Assembly: GCF_900166635.1 (NCBI RefSeq)
Contig: NZ_LT800497.1
Coordinates: forward strand, 2,776,344 to 2,840,343
Direction of reading: 5' to 3'
Length of the DNA stretch: 64,000 nucleotides
Origin: Oceanobacillus timonensis
GTDB taxonomy: Bacteria; Bacillota; Bacilli; Bacillales; Amphibacillaceae
The notes below the pieces were generated by a model, which worked only from the letters and a program-made list of their open reading frames with translations, did no database searches and was not told where the DNA came from. This document shows, piece after piece, positions 30,052 to 39,018 of the stretch (its first letter is position 1; every line of letters starts with the position of its first letter). Position numbers and translations under genes: made by a program.

Positions 30052-30810
30052 TTACTCTTGGGAAGCAGTTTCTTCTTCTACTTCTGCTTCTAATTGGTCT
30101 TGTTCAGAAACAGGTTCTTCTGTTTCTTCACCTTGTTTCACTTCCAGAATAGCATCTGCCATTTTTGAAGTAAGAAGTTTTACTGCACGGATGGCGTCAT
30201 CGTTTGCAGGAATAACATAATCGATTTCATCCGGATCACAGTTTGTATCCACAATTCCGATGATTGGAATGTTTAATTTATGAGCTTCCGCAATAGCAAT
30301 ACGCTCTTTACGAGGATCGATAACAAACATCGCATCCGGAAGTTTCTTCATTTCTTTCACACCGCCTAAGAATTTAACAAGACGATCTTTTTCTTTCAAT
30401 AAGTCAACAACTTCTTTTTTAGGCAGTACTTCAAATGTACCGTCTTCTTCCATTTTTTCAATGTCTTTCAAACGATTAATACGTTTACGGATAGTTTGGA
30501 AGTTTGTTAACGTTCCGCCTAACCAGCGTTGGTTTACATAGAACATTCCAGAACGGACAGCTTCATCACGTACGGAATCCTGTGCTTGTTTTTTTGTACC
30601 GACGAAAAGAACAGTACCGCCGTTTGCTGCGATTTCTTTTACGTAGTTGTATGCCTCATCCACTTTTTTAACTGTTTTTTGTAAGTCGATGATGTAGATG
30701 CCGTTACGCTCCGTGAAAATATATTTTTTCATTTTCGGATTCCAACGACGTGTTTGGTGACCAAAGTGTACACCAGCTTCTAGCAATTGTTTCATTGAAA
30801 TTGCTGCCAT
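30052..30810 (-). CDS. rpsB: 30S ribosomal protein S2
   Basis: 252 residues with [19 protein letters not shown] near 9, [13 protein letters not shown] near 94 and [20 protein letters not shown] near 185, ending in an acidic tail (residues about 230-252). ATG start after AGGAGG. Has its own predicted promoter placed right behind the swrB-like gene. Confidence 0.98.
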   Translation of the reverse strand: MAAISMKQLLEAGVHFGHQTRRWNPKMKKYIFTERNGIYIIDLQKTVKKVDEAYNYVKEIAANGGTVLFVGTKKQAQDSVRDEAVRSGMFYVNQRWLGGTLTNFQTIRKRINRLKDIEKMEEDGTFEVLPKKEVVDLLKEKDRLVKFLGGVKEMKKLPDAMFVIDPRKERIAIAEAHKLNIPIIGIVDTNCDPDEIDYVIPANDDAIRAVKLLTSKMADAILEVKQGEETEEPVSEQDQLEAEVEEETASQE

Positions 30811-30978
30811 AATAAATTCCTCCTAATTGGTTTTTTTCCTCCGCATTTTTCTTCTTTATAAGAATACTGTCTAGCAGCACCAATCTTATAAATCCAAATG
30901 CGTGTGTTGTTTTTATCTAACTATTAATCGTGGATTCATAAATCCTCTCTGATAATTAGACTATTTACACCAAAAGTT

Positions 30979-31007
30979 AATATACCACAACATCCCAATG
31001 TAAGCAA
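30979..31007 (-). promoter_or_regulatory. Predicted sigma-A promoter and leader of rpsB
   Basis: TTGCTT (31002-31007), 17-base spacer, TATATT (30979-30984). The leader of about 160 bases includes the hairpin GGATTTATGAATCC (from about 30931) inside weaker pairing of TCTAATTAT with ATAGTTAGA, a possible S2 autoregulatory leader. The -35 begins eight bases past the swrB-like stop; no terminator lies between. Confidence 0.75.
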
Positions 31008-31014
31008 GTAATTT

Positions 31015-31479
31015 TCATGACTTTTTTTGATGCATTTTGATAATTATTTCAGCTTCAATTTTACCACAGTTTAACTGTTGGGCTATCTCGTCTGTTGTAT
31101 TCCCATTTGCATGGAGCTGCAATACCTTTGCTTCCAAAGAAGTTTCTACTTCGTCCTGGTAAACAGCCGATGGGGACATTTCCGGATTCTGCAGTTTCTC
31201 CTCTGTTTTGATAGATGCGGCTTCTGTATCTTCTGCAACGGGAGAAGCAGTTTGTTGTATTTCTTCCCAATCAGCTGTTTTTGTATCAGGTTGCTTTTCT
31301 TCCTCTAAAAGGCGCTGCAACATTTTATTCTCTTTCCGAATTTCCGTCAGCGTCTCTTTTAATACAGCTTCTGTTTCCTTACTATTACCGGCATGCTGTC
31401 TGTCCTTTAATAATAAATAAATAGCTAATAGGGAGACACCATGTAGTATAAAGCTGATCATCCATAGTAATGTTGACAT
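31015..31479 (-). CDS. SwrB-like membrane-anchored motility protein (YlxL position)
   Basis: 154 residues: one N-terminal membrane helix (about 4-23), a charged coiled-coil-like middle with many E and K, and a C-terminal ~35-residue module (EAKVLQLHANGNTTDEIAQQ) that reads like a helix-turn-helix tail. It occupies the place of swrB after sigD at the end of the fla/che operon. In B. subtilis SwrB promotes flagellar export-apparatus maturation through FliP. Similarity is by layout and position, so the role is inferred. Confidence 0.7.
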   Translation of the reverse strand: MSTLLWMISFILHGVSLLAIYLLLKDRQHAGNSKETEAVLKETLTEIRKENKMLQRLLEEEKQPDTKTADWEEIQQTASPVAEDTEAASIKTEEKLQNPEMSPSAVYQDEVETSLEAKVLQLHANGNTTDEIAQQLNCGKIEAEIIIKMHQKKS

Positions 31480-31522
31480 ATTTATTCCTTTCCATACATA
31501 CTTTTACATATTCTCTTTCTAC

Positions 31523-32299
31523 CTAAGCCTGCGTGATTTTTTGTAACGTTGACCGTAACTTAACAATACTTCGCTTATGTATTTGAGAAATCCGGGAAGT
31601 CGTTAATCCCAGCACTTGGCCAATCTCTGTAAAGGTTAACTCATCTTGATAAAACAGACTGATGACAAGCTGTTCTTTTTCATTTAATGATTTAATTCCA
31701 TCTATCAATTCCTCTTTCCGTTCTGCCTGAATAAGTCTGGATTCCGGTCTCAGATCAGGTTTATCGGATACACTGTAGCCGATACCTTCTTTTAAATCAC
31801 TTTCATGACTTTTCGGTTTATCTTCAATGGACAGCATATTGCTAACGACCATATCCCGCATGGTTGTTTCCACTTCCTGAACAGACATCCCGGTTATATC
31901 AGCAATATCTTCCGGCTGCGCCTCACGTTGATACCTTTGTTCAAAAGATTCACTTGCCTGTTCCACTTTTTTCGTTTTCTCACGGATAGACCGTGGCAGC
32001 CAATCTTCTTTTCTCAAACCATCCATAATGGAACCTTTAATCCGAAATGAAGCATATGTATCAAACTTCAGATCACGTTTTAGTTCAAATTTATGCAAGG
32101 CATCATACAGCCCCAGCAAACCATAACTGCGTATTTCTTCCCGATCAACACGATGAGGCAGCTGACTCGCAATTCTTTCCGTGTGAAAGGAAACAAGATA
32201 CATGTAGTTCTCAATGAGTATGTTTGCTGCTTCATTATCTTGATTGGATACCCAATTTTCCCATAACTTTTTTTCTTGTAAAGGCTCTAGAGAACTCAA
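31523..32299 (-). CDS. sigD: RNA polymerase sigma factor SigD (FliA/WhiG family)
   Basis: Directs late flagellar, chemotaxis and autolysin genes. 258 residues with sigma region 2 (DREEIRSYGLLGLYDAL; IRIKGSIMDGLRKEDWLPR) and region 4 (LVISLFYQDELTFTEIGQVL, then TTSRISQIHKRSI). TTG start at 32299 with AAAGGAG before it. Near the 3' end of the long operon, as in B. subtilis, where distance from the promoter limits its level. Confidence 0.96.
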   Translation of the reverse strand: MSSLEPLQEKKLWENWVSNQDNEAANILIENYMYLVSFHTERIASQLPHRVDREEIRSYGLLGLYDALHKFELKRDLKFDTYASFRIKGSIMDGLRKEDWLPRSIREKTKKVEQASESFEQRYQREAQPEDIADITGMSVQEVETTMRDMVVSNMLSIEDKPKSHESDLKEGIGYSVSDKPDLRPESRLIQAERKEELIDGIKSLNEKEQLVISLFYQDELTFTEIGQVLGLTTSRISQIHKRSIVKLRSTLQKITQA

Positions 32300-32325
32300 A
32301 GAAATACACGCTCCTTTCCAATCGG

Positions 32326-32817
32326 TTAAATGGTAAAAATATCATGATTCCGTTTCCTCACAGAAAGTTTAGAAGTGACTGGATCAAATTCAATGGTTCT
32401 CCCTAAATTTCCGCCTACATCCGAAGAAACAATTTTAATATTTGATTTCCGGAGGGCTTCCTGAACTGCTTCGATGTTTTTATCGCCAATCCGCATAAAG
32501 CTGGTTCCTTTACCAACTTGAAACATTTGTGCTCCTCCGGCCATCTTTGCTTTTATACTGACGGCTCCCAGTTCCAGCAGCATTTCTATCAGTTGAGGAA
32601 TAGCTGTATCCGCGTATTTCATCGGGTTTATAGTTCCTGCCTTTGCTTGGCCGGAATCAGGTAACAAAACGTGGGATAACCCTGCTATTCCTTGTCTTTC
32701 ATCATATAACACCGTGCCGATACACGAACCCAGGCCTAAAGTACGGATTGTATCCGGCGCATGGACCGTTTTTGTATCTGCAATACCTACATTTACAATT
32801 GTTTTCATCGCACTCAT
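32326..32817 (-). CDS. cheD: Chemoreceptor glutamine deamidase CheD
   Basis: Deamidates receptor glutamines and partners CheC. 163 residues; catalytic Cys in GLGSCIGTVLYD near 31, His in AGLSHVLLPDS near 48, and the later MAGGAQMF motif. Its start codon directly follows the cheC stop. With cheC it forms the Bacillus-type adaptation branch. Confidence 0.95.
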   Translation of the reverse strand: MSAMKTIVNVGIADTKTVHAPDTIRTLGLGSCIGTVLYDERQGIAGLSHVLLPDSGQAKAGTINPMKYADTAIPQLIEMLLELGAVSIKAKMAGGAQMFQVGKGTSFMRIGDKNIEAVQEALRKSNIKIVSSDVGGNLGRTIEFDPVTSKLSVRKRNHDIFTI

Positions 32818-32818
32818 A

Positions 32819-33454
32819 TTAATTCCATCCTAATTTGGCAAAAAGCTTCTGAAAAGAGTCCGGATCAGGAATAAATAAGAAATTGCCTCTAATTTGTTCA
32901 TGTCCTTCTTCTTCTTGCCTGATTTCCGTATCAATGATAATGCAGTAATCTGTTACTTGAGAAATTTCTAATAATCCCATTGTCATTATAGCTCCGGCCA
33001 TATCCATTCCAAGATGCGGGACGGAAGGCTGCAGGTTCATTCCCGTAAAGTCGGAAAGAGCTGTGAGGTAAGAACCTGTTAAGATATTTCCAATTTCACT
33101 TAATGCAGACATCGCAATCTCTAATTCTGCACCGTTTGTTTGTTCAGATAATTGAAACGCCTGATTATGAGTCAATTTTTGCACCAGGTATTCTGCTTCT
33201 TCGATATCCACAACAATCGCCATCACGCCCGTTATTTCACCTTCCACCTGAAACATAATACCGACAATCGGCTGCTCCGGCCCGCCGACTAATGCAATCA
33301 CTTCATTAAAATCAGCAATCTCCACATTGGGAACCGTCATATCAATCTTCTGTTCCAGAAGCCGGGATAGGGATGTTGCTGCATTTCCAGCGCCAATATT
33401 TCCTACCTCTTTTAAAATATCTTTCTGAAAACCCGTCAGTTTAAAAACATCCAT
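32819..33454 (-). CDS. cheC: CheY-P phosphatase CheC
   Basis: 211 residues with two copies of the CheC/FliY/CheX active-site pattern: DILKEVGNIGAGNAATSLS near 13 and ALSEIGNILTGSYLTALS near 116, each supplying Glu and Asn. Dephosphorylates CheY-P and is stimulated by CheD. The start overlaps the cheW stop by one base (TAATG), so translation is coupled. Confidence 0.96.
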   Translation of the reverse strand: MDVFKLTGFQKDILKEVGNIGAGNAATSLSRLLEQKIDMTVPNVEIADFNEVIALVGGPEQPIVGIMFQVEGEITGVMAIVVDIEEAEYLVQKLTHNQAFQLSEQTNGAELEIAMSALSEIGNILTGSYLTALSDFTGMNLQPSVPHLGMDMAGAIMTMGLLEISQVTDYCIIIDTEIRQEEEGHEQIRGNFLFIPDPDSFQKLFAKLGWN

Positions 33455-33933
33455 TAACGATCATCCGTTTCTTGTGTCTTTATTTCTTCTAAATGTAATA
33501 ACGCATATATATTTAATAAGATAATCAAGCGGTTATCCAGATGTGCGATAGCCTGGATGTATTCCTTTTTTACAGTACCAATTGTTTCTGGCGGATTTTC
33601 CAATAGATCGACGGGGATATCTAAAACATCCTCTGCGCTGTCTATCATTAAACCTACCTGTGTCTCTTCTATTCTGGTAATAATAATCTGATCCTCATCC
33701 CGGCTATGCTCCTGCTGTCCTTCCAGCCGGATTCGTAAATCGATGACAGGAATAACCTTCCCTCTCAGATTAATAACTCCTTTGATATAGTTTTTCTCAT
33801 GCGGAACACGAGTGATTGGCAAAGCTGTCTCAATAGATTCTACAAAATTCACAGGCAGTCCGTATTCACTGCCATTCAGCTCAAAAATAATTGTTTTTTC
33901 CAGTGTTTCTGAAGTTGATTGTTCTTGTGTCAT
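33454..33933 (-). CDS. cheW: Chemotaxis coupling protein CheW
   Basis: A 159-residue CheW-fold scaffold linking receptors to the CheA kinase. IIFELNGSEYGLPVNFVESI opens the fold, and KGVINLRGKVIPVIDLR near 68 is the family signature. Its partner gene cheA normally lies immediately upstream but is absent: only 19 bases separate cheB and cheW. The gene is intact with a plausible GAAGGG site. Confidence 0.95.
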   Translation of the reverse strand: MTQEQSTSETLEKTIIFELNGSEYGLPVNFVESIETALPITRVPHEKNYIKGVINLRGKVIPVIDLRIRLEGQQEHSRDEDQIIITRIEETQVGLMIDSAEDVLDIPVDLLENPPETIGTVKKEYIQAIAHLDNRLIILLNIYALLHLEEIKTQETDDR

Positions 33934-33952
33934 TCAAATCGATCCCTTCAAA

Positions 33953-35023
33953 TTATTTGTTAACAAGGTTACTCAGCTGGCTCGCCATTTGATTTAAAGG
34001 TACTTGATAATCAGCCAGTCCTTCCTTAACAATAGATTTTGGCATGCCGTAAACAATTGCCGTCTCTTCCGTTTCTGCTAGTGATAATACATGGGCATTT
34101 GCTTTTTTCAGTTCTTTTAAACCAAGCGTTCCGTCATTTCCCATTCCTGTTAAGACACAAGTGACAATCTGATAATTCCGAAGGGCACATAAAGAACGGA
34201 ACAAGGTATTTACAGAGGGACGGTGCCCATTATCCGGAGACTGCTGATTTAACGAAACAATTAATGCCGTCCCGCTGCTTTTCACCTCCATATGATAGCC
34301 GCCTGGCGCAATATAGACCGTCCCCTTTTTCATTAATTCACCATGTTCTGCTTCTTTCACGGCTACCTTGCTAATCTGATTCAGCCTTTCCGCAAGCGAT
34401 GCAGTAAATCCGGGAGGCATATGCTGTACGACGGCAATCGGAACACGGATATCTTTCGGTAAAGCGGTAATCACTTTCTGCAAAGCTCTCGGACCGCCGG
34501 TAGATGTTCCGATAGCCAGGAGTCTTTTCGTTGATAGAGCAGGTGGTACGGGCATCGTTAGCGGCTTTTGAATCGCTTCGATCGGCTTATGCTCTTCCGC
34601 ATGATTGATTTTTTTATGTACCTTAACCGTTGCCGCTGTATATACCTTGTCACATATTTCTTGTTCTACCTTTTTTATATCTAATGAAATCGCTCCGGAC
34701 GGCTTTGTAATAAAGTCCACCGCCCCTGTCGAGATAGCCTGAATGGTATAGTCGGCTCCTTGTTTTGTTTCACTGGACAGCATAATAACCGGAACTGGGT
34801 TTTCATCCATAATCTGTTTTAAAGCTCCTAAACCGTCCAGCTTTGGCATCTGTACATCCATGGTTACCACATCCGGCTGCAGCTTTTTTACTTTATTTAC
34901 GCCGTCTACACCGTGTACAGCAGATCCAACAACATGAAAACGGCCATCTTCTGTTAAAATTTCTGTAATCATCTTTCTCATAAATGCAGAATCATCTACG
35001 ACAAGAACATTAATTAGAGTCAT
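33953..35023 (-). CDS. cheB: Chemotaxis methylesterase CheB
   Basis: 356 residues: receiver domain with D10/D11 and phospho-acceptor D56 (TMDVQMPKLDG), a linker, and the methylesterase domain with Ser in GTSTGGPRALQ, His in VQHMPPGFT and Asp in GMGNDGTLG. Removes methyl groups from receptors and deamidates them. It should be phosphorylated by CheA, whose gene is missing next door. ATG start after GGGGTGAAGGA. Confidence 0.97.
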   Translation of the reverse strand: MTLINVLVVDDSAFMRKMITEILTEDGRFHVVGSAVHGVDGVNKVKKLQPDVVTMDVQMPKLDGLGALKQIMDENPVPVIMLSSETKQGADYTIQAISTGAVDFITKPSGAISLDIKKVEQEICDKVYTAATVKVHKKINHAEEHKPIEAIQKPLTMPVPPALSTKRLLAIGTSTGGPRALQKVITALPKDIRVPIAVVQHMPPGFTASLAERLNQISKVAVKEAEHGELMKKGTVYIAPGGYHMEVKSSGTALIVSLNQQSPDNGHRPSVNTLFRSLCALRNYQIVTCVLTGMGNDGTLGLKELKKANAHVLSLAETEETAIVYGMPKSIVKEGLADYQVPLNQMASQLSNLVNK

Positions 35024-35027
35024 TCCT

Positions 35028-35867
35028 TCACCCCTTCATGAAATGTTTTATCCGTTCTATGAAACTGCCGGATTTACGTCCTGTTCTATCAGCTCGGTTT
35101 ACGTAGGTTTTCAGAATGAAATCGATCGCTTTTGATGCTTTCGTTTTCGGATACAACATCGTATACGGCTTCTGATGCATCACCGCTTTCATCACATTCC
35201 CATCTTCAGGTATAGAACCCAGCCCTTGCGCTTCTCCATCTAAAAATGAGTCAATAACTGCATGAAAGTTATCAAGAATAGCGTTGTTTCTTGAACGGTT
35301 TAAAATCGTATAAATCGGCATATCCGTCTGATTCGTTAAAATGTGCTTTACCATTCCATATGCGTCTGTAATGGAGGTCGGTTCCGGCGTTGTTATTACA
35401 AAACATTCATCTGCTGCCAAAATAAAAAATAACGCAGTTTCGGTCATGCCAGCTCCCATATCAAACAGAACATAATCATATTCTCTTAACAGCTTTTCCA
35501 GGCCTTGGTAAAAGATTGCTTTTTTATGCTTGTCCAACTCCACAAATTCGAGAAGCCCGGAACCCCCGGGAATATAGTCCATCCCATAAGAACTTTTTAC
35601 AATTGCCTCATGCATCGAAATCCGGTTATTTAAAACATCCGCAATCGAATTGTCTGTTTGCATACCAAGAAGTAAATCAATGTTTCCCATGCCAACGTCT
35701 AAATCAAATAGCAGCACGCGCTGATTTTCCTGTGCCAGTTTAATAGAAAAGTTAAGGGTAAAGTTTGATTTTCCTACCCCGCCTTTCCCGCTGCATACCG
35801 CAATGGTTTTTGCGATTCTGTCAGAGGAGAGCTGATTCCGGAGTTTTTCTGCTTGATCATAACTCAT
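35028..35867 (-). CDS. flhG: MinD-like ATPase FlhG (YlxH)
   Basis: 279-residue deviant Walker ATPase that sets flagellar number and position and assists C-ring assembly with FlhF. P-loop GKGGVGKSNF near residue 27, LLFDLDVGMGNIDLLLG near 53 and YVLFDMGAG near 132 are intact. Overlaps the flhF end by four bases. A C-terminal basic stretch could act in membrane binding. Confidence 0.95.
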   Translation of the reverse strand: MSYDQAEKLRNQLSSDRIAKTIAVCSGKGGVGKSNFTLNFSIKLAQENQRVLLFDLDVGMGNIDLLLGMQTDNSIADVLNNRISMHEAIVKSSYGMDYIPGGSGLLEFVELDKHKKAIFYQGLEKLLREYDYVLFDMGAGMTETALFFILAADECFVITTPEPTSITDAYGMVKHILTNQTDMPIYTILNRSRNNAILDNFHAVIDSFLDGEAQGLGSIPEDGNVMKAVMHQKPYTMLYPKTKASKAIDFILKTYVNRADRTGRKSGSFIERIKHFMKG

Positions 35868-36976
35868 TGTTTATCACCTGTAATGAGATGTTTCAGCTGC
35901 TTTAAAGTTGGATGTATCATATCCTCCGGAACATCTTGTCCGTTCGTCATATAACCAATCCGGATATCCGGATATTGGAATACGACATTTAAAATATTTC
36001 CGTACTGCTCTGTTTCATCCAGTTTTGTCAAGATCAGACCATGGATACCAATGGCATCAAATTTCCCATAAATGTCCAGAAAATCTTTCGGTTTGGCAGT
36101 CATCGATAAAACCAAGTAATTGGTTACTTCTTCCGGGTGTATCCAGTCCGCCAGATCTTTCACATACACATCATCCCGATAATTCCGGCCCGCTGTATCT
36201 ACTAAAATCACATCATAATCCCGGAACTGTTCAATATATTCCTGGTATTCTTTTTTAGTATAGGCTACTTCTACAGGTATATGGAGAATTTTGGCATATG
36301 TTTTTAATTGTTCAACCGCTGCAATACGGTATGTATCCAGGGTGATAAGTGCAACGCTTTTATTCTCTGTTAATTGCATTTGTGCAGCAATTTTTGCAAT
36401 GGTTGTCGTTTTCCCTACACCAGTTGGGCCGACAAACTGAATCACTTGATGCGGATAAGTAAATCCTGTTTGCAGTTGTTCTAAGCGTTTTGCTAATTGT
36501 TTATTAACGTTTTCCTTCAACCTATTTGCGGTATCTCCCTCAGAGGAAACGGCATCTTTATTTCCTTCCGTCACGATATTTAAAGCAATATCAGAAAGAA
36601 CTTCCTGCTTGGTCAAACTGTCATAAACCAATTGTTCCTCTGGTGTTAATTGAAGTTTCAGCTGCCTGTTTTGTGCTTCCAACAGCTTATAAACCTGTTC
36701 CATCTCTTTTGAATGGGAACCATCCGCTGTATTTTCTTGAATTGTTTCTTTTTTAAGGACGGGTTTTTCCTTTTTGACAGCCGTTTTATTAGAAGGTTTG
36801 ACCGGATCCGGATCATATCCGGCAACAACTTCTATATAGTTCTTTTTAAAGAAACCTAACACACCGCCTGATTTTATTTGTCTGGACTGTAAAATCACAG
36901 CATCAGTACCAAAATCCTTCCTCACTTGCTTCATCACTTCCGGCATAGAAGGCGCTTTGTATTTTTTTATTTTCAT
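35864..36976 (-). CDS. flhF: SRP-type GTPase FlhF
   Basis: 370 residues: an N-terminal basic region, an N domain, and an SRP-GTPase G domain with [18 protein letters not shown] near 185, DTYRIAAVEQL, DTAGR and TKLDE. Recruits early flagellar parts to assembly sites; its GTPase is activated by FlhG, encoded next. Four-base overlap with flhA. Length and motifs are typical. Confidence 0.97.
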   Translation of the reverse strand: MKIKKYKAPSMPEVMKQVRKDFGTDAVILQSRQIKSGGVLGFFKKNYIEVVAGYDPDPVKPSNKTAVKKEKPVLKKETIQENTADGSHSKEMEQVYKLLEAQNRQLKLQLTPEEQLVYDSLTKQEVLSDIALNIVTEGNKDAVSSEGDTANRLKENVNKQLAKRLEQLQTGFTYPHQVIQFVGPTGVGKTTTIAKIAAQMQLTENKSVALITLDTYRIAAVEQLKTYAKILHIPVEVAYTKKEYQEYIEQFRDYDVILVDTAGRNYRDDVYVKDLADWIHPEEVTNYLVLSMTAKPKDFLDIYGKFDAIGIHGLILTKLDETEQYGNILNVVFQYPDIRIGYMTNGQDVPEDMIHPTLKQLKHLITGDKQ

Positions 36977-39006
36977 CCGATATTCACCACCCCTACACTT
37001 TGTACCTCGACTGTCGGCTCCAATTCATTGTAAGACAATACGACAACCTGCGGTAAAAACCGGTCCAGTAATTGTTTCAAGTACATTCGCACTGCTGGAG
37101 AACAAATAATGATAATGGTTTCCTCCTGCAGCGAAACTTTTTCAGCCTCTTTATGAATGGCCTGCACAATTTCCTGTTGCTGATCCGGCTCTAAAGCTAA
37201 ATAATTGCCATGTTCTGTCTGTTGAATATGATCAGCAATGGCTTTTTCAATCTTCCCGGAAACCGTAATTACTTTCAACGGACTATCATCCTTCACAAAG
37301 CTTTTCGTGATTTGAGCTGCTAATCCTTGTCTGACGTACTCACCTAACACATCGGTATCGTTTGTGAACCTGGCAAAATCAGCCAACGTTTCAAAAATCA
37401 CCGGCAAATTCCGGATTGATACCCCTTCTCTTAAAAGCTTTGCCAATACTTTTTGAACATCGCCAACAGATAATGGCTCTGGCGTTACTTCCTCCACTAA
37501 GATCGGGTTCGACTCTTTTAAGTGATCGATAAGCTGTTTTGTTTCTTCCCTTCCCAACAGTTCAAATGCATGTTTCTTAATCACTTCTGTCAGGTGTGTC
37601 GATACAACAGAAGGAGGATCAACTACCGTATACCCTGATAACTCTGCCTCATCTTTTATGTCCTCACTTATCCATTTTGCAGGCAGCCCAAATGCAGGTT
37701 CTTTTGTTTCAATACCTTCTATATCATCCTCTAAAAAGTCGGGAGCCATGGCTAAATAATGATTCAGCATGAGTTCACCGCTGGCAACCTTATCCCCTTT
37801 TATCTTCAGTTGATATTCATTCGGCTGCAGTTGGATGTTATCTCTGATTCTTACGACAGGTATCACCAGTCCCAGCTCAATCGCCAGCTGTCTCCGTATC
37901 ATAATAACCCGGTCCAGGAGGTCACCGCCTTGAGATGTATCCGCCAAAGGAATCAATCCATAGCCGAATTCAAATTCAATCGGATCCATATTTAACAGAT
38001 CGACAACATTTTCCTGCTGTTTGAGTGCTGTTGATTCGGACTCTTCTTCCTCTTCTTCTGTGACCTCTTCCGGTTCCGTACTCTTTCTTTCCATCCAATA
38101 GCCGCTAAAAGCTAAAAATGCAGCTAACAGGGTTGTCAGGAAAAAATTAATCGGTGTCAGTCCAAGGAGGAAAATAGCCCCTGCAGCAATATATAACAGT
38201 TTCGGAAACTGTAGCAGCTGACCTGTTACATCAAAGCTTAAGTTGCTTCCCCGGGCAGACCTCGTCACAACAATCCCTGTTGCTGTAGAAATAAGCAATG
38301 CAGGAATTTGGCTGACCAGGCCGTCCCCGACAGTCAGTCTCATAAATAAATCAACCGCTTCTTGCATGGACATTCCCATCTGGACAACACCAATAATCAT
38401 TCCAAAGAGAATGTTAATCAGTACAATAACAATTCCTGCAATAGCATCTCCTTTGACAAATTTACTTGCCCCATCCATGGAACCGTGAAAATCAGCTTCA
38501 TTTTCAATTTTCTCACGGCGCTCTTTTGCCTGACTTTCTGTAATTAAACCTGCATTTAAATCGGCGTCAACGCTCATCTGTTTTCCGGGCATGCCATCAA
38601 GGGAGAATCTGGCTGCCACTTCTGATACACGTTCTGCACCTTTCGTAATAACAATAAAATTAATAATCACTAGAATGACAAATACAACAAACCCAACTAA
38701 GGGGTTATTCCCTATTACAAAGGAGCCGAACGTTTCGACAACTCCTCCTGCATCACCTTCAGAGAGAATGGCCCGGGTGGTGGACACATTTAAAGCTAAC
38801 CGGAATAGTGTCAGAAGCAATATCAACGTCGGAAATACGGAAAATTGCAATGGTTCCGTTGTATTCATTGCTACTAAAATCACAACGAGTGCAAGTATAA
38901 TATTAATTAATATGAAAAGACTTAAAAGTTCTCCAGGCAAAGGAATAACCAGCATGATAATGACTAGTATAACGCCTATGAGAACCGCAATATCCCGGAA
39001 CTTCAT
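36973..39006 (-). CDS. flhA: Flagellar export gate protein FlhA
   Basis: 677 residues from ATG 39006 (MKFRDIAVL), eight bases after AGGAGAG; an ATG two codons earlier is too close to that site. Eight membrane helices over about 1-310, including the conserved ARFSLDGMPGKQMSVDADLNA cytoplasmic loop, then the large C-terminal ring domain that docks chaperone-substrate complexes. A Glu-rich linker (about 318-330) separates the halves. Intact. Confidence 0.97.
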   Translation of the reverse strand: MKFRDIAVLIGVILVIIMLVIPLPGELLSLFILINIILALVVILVAMNTTEPLQFSVFPTLILLLTLFRLALNVSTTRAILSEGDAGGVVETFGSFVIGNNPLVGFVVFVILVIINFIVITKGAERVSEVAARFSLDGMPGKQMSVDADLNAGLITESQAKERREKIENEADFHGSMDGASKFVKGDAIAGIVIVLINILFGMIIGVVQMGMSMQEAVDLFMRLTVGDGLVSQIPALLISTATGIVVTRSARGSNLSFDVTGQLLQFPKLLYIAAGAIFLLGLTPINFFLTTLLAAFLAFSGYWMERKSTEPEEVTEEEEEESESTALKQQENVVDLLNMDPIEFEFGYGLIPLADTSQGGDLLDRVIMIRRQLAIELGLVIPVVRIRDNIQLQPNEYQLKIKGDKVASGELMLNHYLAMAPDFLEDDIEGIETKEPAFGLPAKWISEDIKDEAELSGYTVVDPPSVVSTHLTEVIKKHAFELLGREETKQLIDHLKESNPILVEEVTPEPLSVGDVQKVLAKLLREGVSIRNLPVIFETLADFARFTNDTDVLGEYVRQGLAAQITKSFVKDDSPLKVITVSGKIEKAIADHIQQTEHGNYLALEPDQQQEIVQAIHKEAEKVSLQEETIIIICSPAVRMYLKQLLDRFLPQVVVLSYNELEPTVEVQSVGVVNIG

Positions 39007-39018
39007 TTCCATTCTCTC

